Shown here in pieces: positions 45,855-55,925 of a stretch of DNA of 64,000 nucleotides. Below the pieces are notes generated by a model that did not search any database, was not told where the DNA came from, and saw nothing but the letters and a program-made list of their open reading frames with translations. The DNA lies in assembly GCA_017871115.1 (NCBI GenBank), contig JAFCIZ010000008.1, forward strand, positions 372,001-436,000. The letters run 5' to 3'. This DNA is from Cunninghamella blakesleeana (Eukaryota > Mucoromycota > Mucoromycetes > Mucorales > Cunninghamellaceae). Position numbers and translations under genes: made by a program. How positions within the stretch are numbered: position 1 is the stretch's first letter; every line of letters starts with the position of its first letter.

Positions 45855-46599
45855 TGAGCACCAAATATGTTATGTGGGTTTTTGGTTAAGATTTATTTTT
45901 GAAATGAGGAATGAGTATTATAAGTTATATTTGGAGTATATAATAAGTTTCCAGTGAGCACCAGTTCCTGTTTTATAAGTAGAACGACTTAATATAAAGG
46001 AATAGAAAATTAAAAAAATAAAATAAAATAAAAAAAATAAAAGAAAATAAAATAAAGATTATAAGTAAAATATAAGCAGGATTAAAGCAAAAGTTTAATG
46101 ACCGCCGAGTAAAATAAGTAGTAAAGAGTTTAAATGATTTAGATCAGTAGTATAGAATATTTAAGTGAATAAATATTATAAAATAAGATAGTATATAATA
46201 ATATAAAATATTATAAAGTAAAAATAAAATAAAAATAAAATAATTTGTTAAATAAAAAATAGATAAGTTCAATAATTGAATATGTTATAGTAAGTTAAAA
46301 TAAAAAAATTTAAAATTATAAAGTTTGTTTTATAAAGTGGACAAGTTCAATAATTATTTAGTAGATAATAATTTATTATAAAAATTTGACAATTTAAGAG
46401 AAAGAAAGAGAAAAAAATTGGTTCTATTTATATTAAAAAAAAATTTAAAAAATTATTCAAAGTATATTGAGAGTAGGGAAAAGAGATGAAAGTGACTATC
46501 GTATGGAGTGGCCACTCCATGAGCGGCTACTCCAGGAGTAGCTACTCCAAAAAGCAGTACTAGTTTTAAGGAGCGCCATTGGTATCACCATTGTCGACA
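45855..46599 (-). repeat. 5' LTR of the Ty3-type element
   Basis: Same 745 bases as the 3' LTR, with the palindromes at 46505-46518 and 46535-46548. It should contain the promoter for the genomic RNA. Right flank continues into an older LTR relic rather than unique DNA. Confidence 0.92.
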
Positions 46600-46605
46600 A
46601 TAATG

Positions 46606-47691
46606 TAAAAGTTGTTGTGTAAATTTTTGGTTGTTGTAAGAGTAGAATTTCCTTTTATAGTTTTGGAAAGTAGATAGTATTGTAGTTTAGTTTAGTTGTC
46701 AGTGAGCACCAGTATCTTGTTTTATAAGTAGATACAACTTAGTTTAGATTGATAATTTAAAATAAAATTAAAATAATAAAATAAAATAAAATAAATTATA
46801 TAATTGGATAAAGATCAACAATTATATAGACAAAGTAATAAAATTAAAATAAAATAAATATAATATCGGATAAAGATCAACGATTATTATAATAAAATAA
46901 TATAAAGTAATATTGGATAGTAATCAACAATATTAATATAAAATAAATATAATCTTTAGCTAAAAAGATGAGTTAAGAGAATTTAATATATAAAAATCTT
47001 TATTTCAAATTAACTGATTTTTCCAAAATAAAATAAAATAAAATAAAATTGTCGAGTATTTATATAAAAATAAAAATTAAAGTTTATACTTTTATACCTT
47101 TTGTAAGTTATCTTAAAGTATATATACTTTTCATCTTTTTTTAAAGGTGAAAAGTATAAACCTTATTTCTTTTCCAAAAAGGGTAAAAAGTAAAAATAGA
47201 ATAACTAATAATAATAATATAATAAATAAAATATATGATAATAAAATCAAGTATGACTTTTAACCTAATTTTTAAAGTGATCCAAGCGAATCCACTTCAT
47301 AACAAAGTTTATATATGTTGTATATAAATAAAAAGAGATTTCACTTAAGAAATAGAAATATATTTGTTATAGTAAAAAAATGATTTCAATTAAGAAATTA
47401 ATATAAAGTTAAAATAAAATAAAAATAAAAATTGATTTGGACAAATAAAATATTTATTATGTAAAATATTATTTAAAAATTTGACATTTATATTTGACAA
47501 AGAAAAAAAACAAAAAATAAAGAAAAATACTCTATTCTATTTATATTAAACAAAAAAAAAAAAATATTTTTTTAGCGGAAGAGAGTGAGAAAAGCTGTTG
47601 GTCGAAGGTTGCTGGTCAGAGGTTGCTGGTCAAAGGTTGGTTCGAATGTTTAAATTTTTAAACTTCACCAGTCTCATCCACTTGGGCGACA
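46606..47691 (-). repeat. Diverged LTR relic (family 2)
   Basis: About 1.09 kb related to the Ty3 LTR in layout: cagtgagcaccagtatcttg near 46708 matches the LTR terminal word, and the right end gcgaca copies the tcgaca end. Body is strongly diverged, with gataaagatcaac repeats. At the place where the young LTR has its palindromes this one has three copies of ggttgctggtca-like words (about 47598-47645). No adjoining coding region of its own was found. Confidence 0.75.
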
Positions 47692-48274
47692 ATATAAAAA
47701 AAGTTATTCATAATATGACTAAAATTAAAAAAAATTGACACAATATAAAAACGTATATTTCAATGAATATTGAATGATATATAGCAGTTTGCGACATTAA
47801 TCTATTCAAAAACTACATAAATAAAAAATCGAGGTTTAAAACAATAAAGTCCTTGTAATGCATTGAGATTTATTTAAAAAACAGATTAGAAGTTTTATAT
47901 AAATTTATTTAGCAGAAAAACTATCCTTTTATAATATCTAAACTAATTCTTTCTTTATATTCAAACTGACAATTAATAGTATTAATAGCTTATGATGATG
48001 ATTAAATAATATAAACTGTACAAGTAGTATTAAGGGATGTATATATATATATATATATATATCAAATAACATTAATTAATAATTCTAAACCAAGTATAAT
48101 GGAAGCAGGTTTGTTACGAAATTGATTATCCAATTAAGAATGAATTATTTTTTAGCGAATCAAGCTTTATCAGCTACCATAATTCTCACATGCATTTCAA
48201 GACTTGAATATGTAAATATTTTTAAATAATCTTTTTTTTTATAAAATAAAAATTGAATATAAATATAATATAAA
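47692..48274. other. AT-rich spacer upstream of the second PD-(D/E)XK-like gene
   Basis: About 580 bases, no coding frame, TA run at 48040-48062. Presumably includes the promoter of the following gene. Confidence 0.5.
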
Positions 48275-49189
48275 ATGGCACCAAGAAATATATTAAAAAA
48301 GAGTTGCAAAGATTTAAATTCATCATCAGATGAAATGGTAATAGATATTGAACATCTATCACAAATACCAACTCAAACAAACAAATGGAATATCGAGCAT
48401 GTGAATGCTTTAAATATAGAGTATAAAAATGCTACCAACATCGCAGAGCTTATTACTCCAGCACAATTAAATGATGATGATAATTTTAAAAAGTTAATAT
48501 TAAAGGATTGGAATAAGAAAGAGTTTTTAAATGCAGATATTGCCGATTATGAAAAGATTAAAATTGCAAAAATTATCACCATTATGAAAAAAATTAAAAC
48601 TGTTGTAAAAAATGAAGATGCCAACACCACTAGGGAAACAAAAGTTGATTCTTTCATCCTGACTTTATTGGAGTTTTTAGGATTTGATGAAGATCCATTT
48701 CTTTTACATCCACAGTATGATTATTCTGTGTATGTAGATAAAGAACAGCACAAAATAACATCAAAAGTTGAATTTATGGTAACTAAAGATGATACTTGTA
48801 TAGTTCTGATAGTTGAGAATAGACACCCTAAAAATGTTTCAGAAATGTCAGATTGGTCCGAACAACAAATAGCTGGTGAGATTTTTGGTGCTACATACCA
48901 TAATACTGTAATCAGTAATAAAAAAGTAATTTGCCCTTTTAATATATTTGCTATTCGTGTTATTGATACAAATATCACCTTTTATAAATCTATTATTACT
49001 CGTGAGTATATGAAAGAAACAGCAAAAAGGTTACCCAAAACTCATAAACTTGAAATAAAAAGGTTTCCTCATCAATCAAGCTTGTTACCTAACCAAGGTA
49101 TAGAACTGATGGCACTGGATTTTACTCGAGCAAATGGTCGTATATTAATACTTTCTATTATGAAAGGCTTATACGAAACAAATAAATAA
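48275..49189 (+). CDS. PD-(D/E)XK-like protein with altered active site, between LTR relics
   Basis: Single exon, 304 codons, no stops. N-terminal half is charged and helical (MKKIKTVVKNEDANTTRETK). Then VDSFILTLLEFLGF, KITSKVEFMV, IVLIVENRHP and EQQIAGEIFGATYHN follow the order of a widespread fungal PD-(D/E)XK-like family (VDxFxxxLLxxLGF...D...ExDK...QLIAEAIAAF as I remember it). Where that family has E-D-K here is E-N-R, and the preceding acid is E in KVEF, so nuclease activity is doubtful. It lies in antisense to, and directly between, two LTR relics; the right relic starts about nine bases after the stop. Codon use is like host genes. Function unknown. Confidence 0.7.
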   Translation: MAPRNILKKSCKDLNSSSDEMVIDIEHLSQIPTQTNKWNIEHVNALNIEYKNATNIAELITPAQLNDDDNFKKLILKDWNKKEFLNADIADYEKIKIAKIITIMKKIKTVVKNEDANTTRETKVDSFILTLLEFLGFDEDPFLLHPQYDYSVYVDKEQHKITSKVEFMVTKDDTCIVLIVENRHPKNVSEMSDWSEQQIAGEIFGATYHNTVISNKKVICPFNIFAIRVIDTNITFYKSIITREYMKETAKRLPKTHKLEIKRFPHQSSLLPNQGIELMALDFTRANGRILILSIMKGLYETNK

Positions 49190-49197
49190 TATATATA

Positions 49198-49726
49198 TCT
49201 TGTTTTACAAGTAGATACGATTTAGTTAATAAGATAAAGTAGTTAAAATATAATATCAGATAAAGATCAACAATATTATAATGGAATAATATAAACTAAT
49301 ATTGGATAATAACCAGCAATATTAAGACGAAATAAAATAACCTCTAGTTAAAAAGGCGAGTTAATAAAGCTTATAAGAGTTTATTTAAAACGAACTGATT
49401 TTTCAAAAATGAAATGAAAATTCTTTCCTTTTTATACTCTAATGATTTGAATTTAAATGCCGACCATCTGTATATATAATACAAATGAATTCTGTGTTTT
49501 GTCTAAATATGGAAGGTTTGGCCAAAACATACAGATGATTCCACCTGAGAGATAAAGTAAGTTTGCTATAGTAATAAATACTTTTAATTAAGTAATTAGA
49601 ATAAAATAAAAATTGGCTTGTACAAATAAAAAAAAATTCTAATCTGTTTATACTGAAAACAGAAATTTAATTTTCTGTTGAAAAAATAAAATTGAAGCAC
49701 AGCCAGTTTGATTTACTTGAACGACA
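49198..49726 (-). repeat. Truncated LTR relic (family 2)
   Basis: Starts tcttgttttacaagtagata, matching 46718 onward, shares gataaagatcaacaatatta, ggataataaccagcaatatt and the end cttgaacgaca with the first relic, but is half as long. The terminal tgagcacc part is missing. Confidence 0.75.
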
Positions 49727-50079
49727 TAATGAATAACTGTTAAACTAGTGTTGATTATATTATTGAATATATATATGCTCTACCATAAGCTTATATTATT
49801 TTATAAAAAATTTAATATTTAATAATAATTTGGTTACTTTATATGAAAACAAATATCTTTTTTAAAACCTGTTTTAACCCAATGCTAGTACCTTTTTTTA
49901 CTGATTTGTGGCTGTACAGAACATGGCTAAATATTCTATAATACCGTGTAATAGTAATTTTCTACTTGATTTATTTTTAGAATAATGTTTTGATATATAA
50001 AAGCACTTTGATTCTGATTTTCTTTCTTTCTCTCTCTCTCTCTTTTTTTTTTTTTACAGAATTTTATACTTGAAAAATA
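49727..50079. other. Intergenic
   Basis: About 350 A/T-rich bases. Just before 50080 a CT/T tract ending ttttttacag looks like a 3' splice site, so the next gene may have a 5'-UTR intron. Confidence 0.45.
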
Positions 50080-50304
50080 ATGGAGAAAAGCGAAGCAACA
50101 TTCAATAACTCAAACTACTTGGACGACAATAAAGTTAAGCGTTTGCAAGATGAGATAGAAGAAAATAACTGTGGTGCTGGTGATATCTGTTTATACTTAT
50201 TATTTGGTCCCTTTGCATTATTCTGTATTGTCCCTAAATGTAATAAAAGAAGCAAAGCTAAAAGAGAACTAGATATTGAACTCTCAAAACCTAGAAAATC
50301 ATAA
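50080..50304 (+). CDS. Small Cys-containing protein, unidentified
   Basis: 74 codons. Acidic N-terminal helix (KVKRLQDEIEENN), then a hydrophobic core CGAGDICLYLLFGPFALFC with further Cys, then a basic tail ending SKPRKS. The hydrophobic stretch of about 18 residues could span or dip into a membrane; four Cys could be lipidated. No family recognised. It is backed by a good ATG context (aataATGGAG) and a possible upstream acceptor. An overlapping antisense frame of similar length exists but has no such structure. Confidence 0.5.
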   Translation: MEKSEATFNNSNYLDDNKVKRLQDEIEENNCGAGDICLYLLFGPFALFCIVPKCNKRSKAKRELDIELSKPRKS

Positions 50305-51680
50305 TCGTTTATCATTCATTTTAAGGTTAATGTATTGAAATATCTAAAGTATATATACAATTATTATTGTTATTATTATTAAATAAAAAATTCATTATGT
50401 TTACTGAATATAATGAATAAATATATCATTTTATTTTATATTGATCTCGTAAATAATATATATTATCCTTTGTTTTACATTATTTCTCTTTATTTATCCC
50501 TTTTAACAAAATATACATGTCTTTCTCTACTTTTGAATTTTATTTTGTTTATTAAGTTTGTATCTTTTCTTATAAAACAGTACTTGTGATCACCGTATGG
50601 ATAAACATTTACGTTACCAAAAATAAAGCATGGTACTTTTGAATCAAGTATATATTGTAAGTGCTGGCTTTGTATATAACTAAAAGACAGCCTTTTGATA
50701 GCATTGAATATGGCATTTGACTTTGTTTAATAGTATGTATGTAAAGTTACATCTTCTTCTTTTAACATACTAATTTTACATTTACTTAATAAAAAAATAA
50801 TCTATTTACTCTTATTTACAGAGATGGTTGTAATGTTCAAAAAAAATAAAGTCAAACAATACACGTAAATATTATTTAAATAAAATAGAGTGTTTAAATT
50901 TTATATAATATGTATAAAGGTTCATTATAATAAAATTTATTATTATTATTATAGTATTGGTGAGGTAGATTAATCGGTATTCATAAAGTGATCTGATTTT
51001 CACTTCTGCAAAAGAAGCAACAAAAAAGATGTCCAATTTCTAAAATTTTCTAAACCTACCTACCTTATTGGCAGTGCTACCATATTAGGTACTTTTTTGT
51101 TTGGTTTTTAAAGTAAAATATCGCATAGAGGGAAATAATATCAAAAACAATAAAAGTTTGGTAATTATAAATGTATCTTTTATTGGGTTTTTTAAAGAAT
51201 AAAAGGACTTTTTAAGCTAAATAGTATTGGAATATATTTACTATCGATAGTTACAACTTTAATGGCGCTTTTAACATTTTTACCGTCAATTGATTTTTCC
51301 CTCAAGATTTCTATATTTTTATTATATTATATTATTATAATCTTAACAATACTAACAACAAAATCTTGATTTTTACATTGATTTCCCTTATCAGAAACTC
51401 CAATAGCTTTTGTTAAATTTATAGGGGTTTTGGGTGTATCCTAGCTTCAACTTGATCAGTTTCTTTTATTAATGCTTCATGTGTTTTTGTAGGTGATTGC
51501 TGAATTTGAATTCCAAGATATTGCAGTTTTATTAAATATATCTGTTATTGTTTTCTTTTTTTAAAAAAAAGGGGTAAAACTCAAAGACTAAAACATGAAA
51601 AAGGAGCGGGATTTTAATTTTTCGTTTTTTAGTTGTCTGGAGTTTTTTTCTTTTTCAATCTTTTTTAACTTGCAATAACT
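50305..51680. other. Intergenic, with a possible decayed antisense coding fragment
   Basis: 1.4 kb. On the minus strand 51545 to about 51330 reads as protein-like sequence (YLIKLQYLGIQIQQSPTKTH, EALIKETDQVEARIHPKPL) then a frameshift into NLTKAIGVSDKGNQCKNQ. No intact gene. A GGAGCGGGATTT box at 51604-51615 lies about 65-75 bases before the next ATG. Confidence 0.4.
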
Positions 51681-53609
51681 ATGGGAAATCAAACAAGTCA
51701 TAGTGCTAATAGCAAAAACGATCAAGCACATATTAAACTATTATTAGACAAATGGTCAACGGAAGAAAAAAAGCACCTTGAGCAGTTACTAAAGGATACA
51801 GCTATATTAGATAGCCAGCAAGTGATTCAACAATGTCATGAGAACTTGCCTACTTTTTTCGATAAACAGCTTGAGCAAGTTTTTGATTTATATATCACTC
51901 AACAAGGCTCCACCTCTTCCTCTAATAATGATAAACCATCTACTACTATAACAAGTCGTCAATTTTTAGATACCCTTCATTCATTGATAGATGGTACTAC
52001 TTTACAAAGCGGCACTTTTATACAGCCTTCTGAGGCTTTTTTAAACCTCTTCACTTTAGCTAATCAGCACTATCAACTTTCCTTTAAAACATTTATATCA
52101 TTGATCGTTAAAGTGGGCATACGTTTATGGTTTACTGATTCTGGTTTAAAGGTGGACATTTTTGATAAAGAAGAAAAAAAAGGACAAGAAGATAACGCTT
52201 ATCAGCAACAACAAATAAGATTGGTTAATACTTTATTATATTCAGCTGGTTATTTAGAACAACAAAAAAAACAAGATGATATGGATTGGCTTGAAGAAGA
52301 AAGTGATGATGATAAAAAAGGCAGTAATAATAAGGGTAAAAAGAAAACAGCACTCGATATATGGGCACAGCAAATCGATCAACAGCAACCTTTTCAAAAA
52401 GATCAAGATGAAAATGATTCTACTTTTACTTCGAACTTTTTATCATGGTATGAACAAACCAAAGGATTTAAATTGTTATTTCACTTGGTAGTAAAATGTT
52501 ACTATTTTGGTTATGAACGTCTTGGAAAATCAACGATGGATCAGCTTCATTCATTGAGAATTAAGCATGAACGATCCCCATCTATCCAACAGCAATCATT
52601 TTCTAATTTATTTACACCCTATGACTATTTTTATCTAAGTTTACAATTACCGCAAAATGCATTATCTTGGTCAGCCATTGAAAAAACACAACGTAAAATC
52701 AAAAATAATGATGATGTAACTCATCAACTTATTTATTCTTCTCGACACCATGGAAATAGCTGGCAACGGTTTGTTCAATCTATTGGGCAGCAAGGAGCTA
52801 CATTATTAGTAATCAAAACTAAAAATGATGGTGCAGTTTTTGGTGGATATACTGATGAACCATGGCAACTTATGACTGATTGGTATGGCACTTCTTTGAA
52901 TTTCTTGTATCAATTGTCAGGACATTATACTCCTTGGAATATGTTTGGTGTATGGAATGCGACAAGTATTAATGATCATTATCAATATTTATGTTGGGGA
53001 AAGAAGAGTTTACCAAATGGATTAGGTAAAGAAAAAGAAAGGAATAAAAAAGCTTTTTTTTTTTTTTTTTTTTTAATTTTAAATGCGGTTATTTTTAATT
53101 TTAGGAATGGGAGGACAATTTGAATATTCTGGATTATGGATTAATGCTGATTTTATCCATGGTCATTCAAGAGGTGGACCTTATTGTTCCACCTATCAAA
53201 ATCCTCGGTTAACAAAAATGGATCCATTTGAAATTGATGAAGTGGAGGGTAAATTAAAAATAAATAAATAAAAGATATAAATGGATATGTGATTTATTTA
53301 TAATAATTTGTTTATTTATTTATTTATTTTTAATAATTATGCTTTTATTATCATTTTTTTTTTTTTTTATAAATGTATATAGTATGGTTGGTTAGACCTT
53401 TATTACGTGATGAAGAAGAGGAGTTAAACGGAGAGAGTATATTAAATAGAAATGAAGATATGGAATTTTTAGAAATGGCAGGAAGAAAATTATACTCTCG
53501 AGACTTGGAAGCACCAATTAATAACGATGAGGAAGACGATAATGATGATACTAATAATGATAATAGTAATAGTAATAATAATAATAATAATAATAGTAAT
53601 AATAAATAA
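51681..53609 (+). CDS. TLDc-domain protein, MEAK7-like
   Basis: Exons 51681-53025, 53105-53248 and 53383-53609 give 571 codons. It begins MGNQTS, a fitting N-myristoylation signal (G2, S6), as human MEAK7 does (MGN...). A helical N-terminal region is followed by the TLDc domain (YSSRHHGNSWQRF, FGGYTDEPW, GVWNATSINDHYQYLCWG, PNGLGMGGQFEYSGLW, GHSRGGPYCSTYQNPRL, VEVWLV), matching MEAK7 throughout the C-terminal half. MEAK7 is a lysosome-surface mTOR activator in animals; TLDc proteins bind the V-ATPase, as does yeast Rtc5. Vacuolar-membrane location is therefore inferred. The tail is an Asp/Asn-rich microsatellite product. Confidence 0.9.
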
Positions 53610-53929
53610 ATAGTATGATCTTTTTTTTTATATAACACTCTAAGCCTTATTATGAAACCTAGATATATATAAAATAAGAGAAAATGTCATCCCACAAAAT
53701 ATTTGATTAACATCTTTTTTTGGTATAATTCAATTTCCGATATTCCATTCCTATTTATAAATTTTTTCAATTAACTTTTTTAATAAATGTATCTCTTTCC
53801 CCTATTTCTTTTTTTTATATATAAAATATATTGACACTGCCTTCTTTTTTTTTTTTTTATTTTTTCATTATTTTATTCTATTTTGTTCATATTACCCTAT
53901 TACTCTATATTATTTATTAAACGTATAGA
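53610..53929. other. Intergenic
   Basis: 320 A/T-rich bases, T-runs, promoter of the next gene. Nothing else seen. Confidence 0.5.
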
Positions 53930-55283
53930 ATGTCTTTTACTGTTGGCGATTTATATGTATATGGTGATTCCTTTTCAGGTACTTTTTTTTTTAAAAGAAA
54001 AAAAAAAAAGTACTTTGTCATATATATATAGTTTAGACTGAACCTTTTTTTTTTTATTTTTTTTATTATTATAATTATCGTCCTTTCACAAACTCTATTG
54101 TTATATATCTTATTAGATATTAATGATATTAACCAAAAAACCAATGGGCCACTTTGGAGTGAATATTTAGCAAAAGCTTGGGGTTTACAATTAAAAAGTT
54201 ATGCTACTTTAGGAGCAAGAGTTTGTAGAGCTACTGATATTTATTCACCTTCAGTAGCAAATCAAGTAGAGGAATATAAGTCTAGTTATCTGGAAAAAAA
54301 TAAAAAGAATAAGAATGAAAAGGATCAACTATCAAGGGATGTTCATGCCTTTTTTATTGGAATAACAGATATTACTAATTCAACACGTAAGTTGTTAAAT
54401 AAAGTGAAATAAATAGTAATAATAATAATGGAAATAGTAGTAAAATATGCTTTATTTATTTACATGTTATTTTTATTTTAGGTTTTGAAGAGCGAACTTT
54501 AATTGGATGCGTTAAACAGCAAATTGTAAGTTTATTTTTTTTTTCAAAAAAAAGTATCAAAGCCCATATGTATATTTATTTTTCCTGATTTGATTTATTT
54601 TTATATTTTTATACATTTTTATTTTTATTCTTTTATTTATTTTATTTTTCCTTGATTAGGCAAGTATAACAGCAAGTAATCCTAAAGCACAAATATTATT
54701 ATTAAGTATACCCCCATTAGAATCATCACCATTTTATTTGCAACATCATCTTCGAGATGATATCAGACAACGAATCACATCATATAATAATCAATTAGAA
54801 GATACAGTAACAGATATTAAAGAAGATATGGGACCGTTAGCACCTATTGTATTTGTGGATAACAATTTCCTTTTTACGGATATTCTAGGTAATCCAGCAG
54901 GATATGGAATAGAAGACGTAGAGAATGCCTATTGGGATCAATGTCAAGGTAGATGCAATACATCAATGAATAGTTACTTATGGTGGGATAAAATCCATTT
55001 AACAGGAGCTGGACACAAAGCTATTGCGGATAATATGATTGATAGTAATCCATTTCATTATCAAATTAATAAAGATTATAACAACAATGACGGGCAATCT
55101 AGTTCATATTATTCCATCGATGGATTCTCTGGTGAAAATATGAAATATGCAACTTATTTCCTTTTATTATGTTTCTTTGGTTTCTTGGTGCTTATCTTCC
55201 AACGTAAATATGGTCTTTCTCTTTATTTAAAGTCTTTATGGAAACGTAAAAGAAATCATGCATATACACCTGTTCCTGTATAA
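53930..55283 (+). CDS. SGNH/GDSL hydrolase with C-terminal membrane anchor
   Basis: Exons 53930-53978, 54117-54386, 54482-54525 and 54660-55283 give 328 codons. Block I YVYGDSFS carries the nucleophile S14; N in GITDITNSTR fits block III; block V is WWDKIHLTGAGH with D231 and H234. A single hydrophobic segment (ATYFLLLCFFGFLVLIF, about 285-303) and a basic tail (KSLWKRKRNH) follow, so the enzyme is a tail- or type-I-anchored protein. There is no N-terminal signal peptide: block I starts within 15 residues of the Met, so the catalytic part is probably cytosolic unless the tail anchor inverts it. Fungal GDSL esterases act on acyl or acetyl esters; substrate unknown. Confidence 0.87.
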
Positions 55284-55925
55284 AAATAATTCCCTTTTTT
55301 ATTATTATTATTTATATATTTATATTGTATGTAACTCTACTTTTATTATTACTATTATTTTGTATTTTATAATTATATAAAATAAAATATGAAAAAAGAA
55401 ACATTTTTATATTATAATATAAAATAATATATTATGCGACTTCTTTATACATATGATTTTTTTTTCAAGGGGAGAAGGGATACGTTATTGGTTGAATAAT
55501 GATAATACAAATTAAAGAATTATCACCGTTAATGAGGGGAAGTTGATTAGCATATAAATCATTAAGGTGGATCCACTGATAATCATTTTACTATCTTTTA
55601 AAAAAGTAGGATTTTGTTTAAAACTCAGTTCACTCCTTTTTTTTTATAAATTTATATATATGCCATTTTTTTTTTTTTTGCTTATTTTTTGATCTCTTTC
55701 TTTCTTCTACTTTTTTAAACTTCTCCTATTATTTGCCTCCCCCCTTACTTTATAGTTTACAGTCAACTAAAAAACTACCATTCATTAATAACAACAACAT
55801 AATACGATTGACCATATAAACTACCACCTTTTTAACTATACTAATATATACATTAAGCGTGTACTACCATTGTTGTCGTTATTTAAAAAAAAATACAACA
55901 ATCAACCTTGACTAAATAAGTTGAT
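55284..55925. other. Intergenic
   Basis: 640 bases, A/T-rich, with pyrimidine-rich stretches (55680-55750) typical of promoter/leader of the following gene. No gene seen. Confidence 0.5.

Larger units (their letters stand above)
37810..46599 (-). mobile_element. Ty3-type LTR retrotransposon, nearly intact
   Basis: 8.79 kb element on the minus strand: 5' LTR 46599-45855, primer site, gag, slippery heptamer, protease-RT-RNase H, spacer, integrase, extra ORF, G-run, 3' LTR 38554-37810. Domain order PR-RT-RH-INT is that of Ty3/Metaviridae. The LTRs differ at about three sites (near 37840, 38122 and 38475), and the ORFs have no stops or frameshifts beyond the presumed programmed one, so insertion was recent and the copy may be active. 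No target-site duplication is visible, because the left flank consists of related LTR fragments. Confidence 0.93.

Noticed and set aside
48721..48978. Antisense frame in the second PD-(D/E)XK-like gene
   Set aside because: Shadow of the sense ORF.
37281..49726. CRISPR-like array
   Set aside because: Repeats are LTR ends and 40-base tandem units without uniform spacers; the genome is eukaryotic.
54098..54412. Separate 104-codon gene starting at 54098
   Set aside because: It is exon 2 of the SGNH hydrolase with intron sequence read through at both ends.
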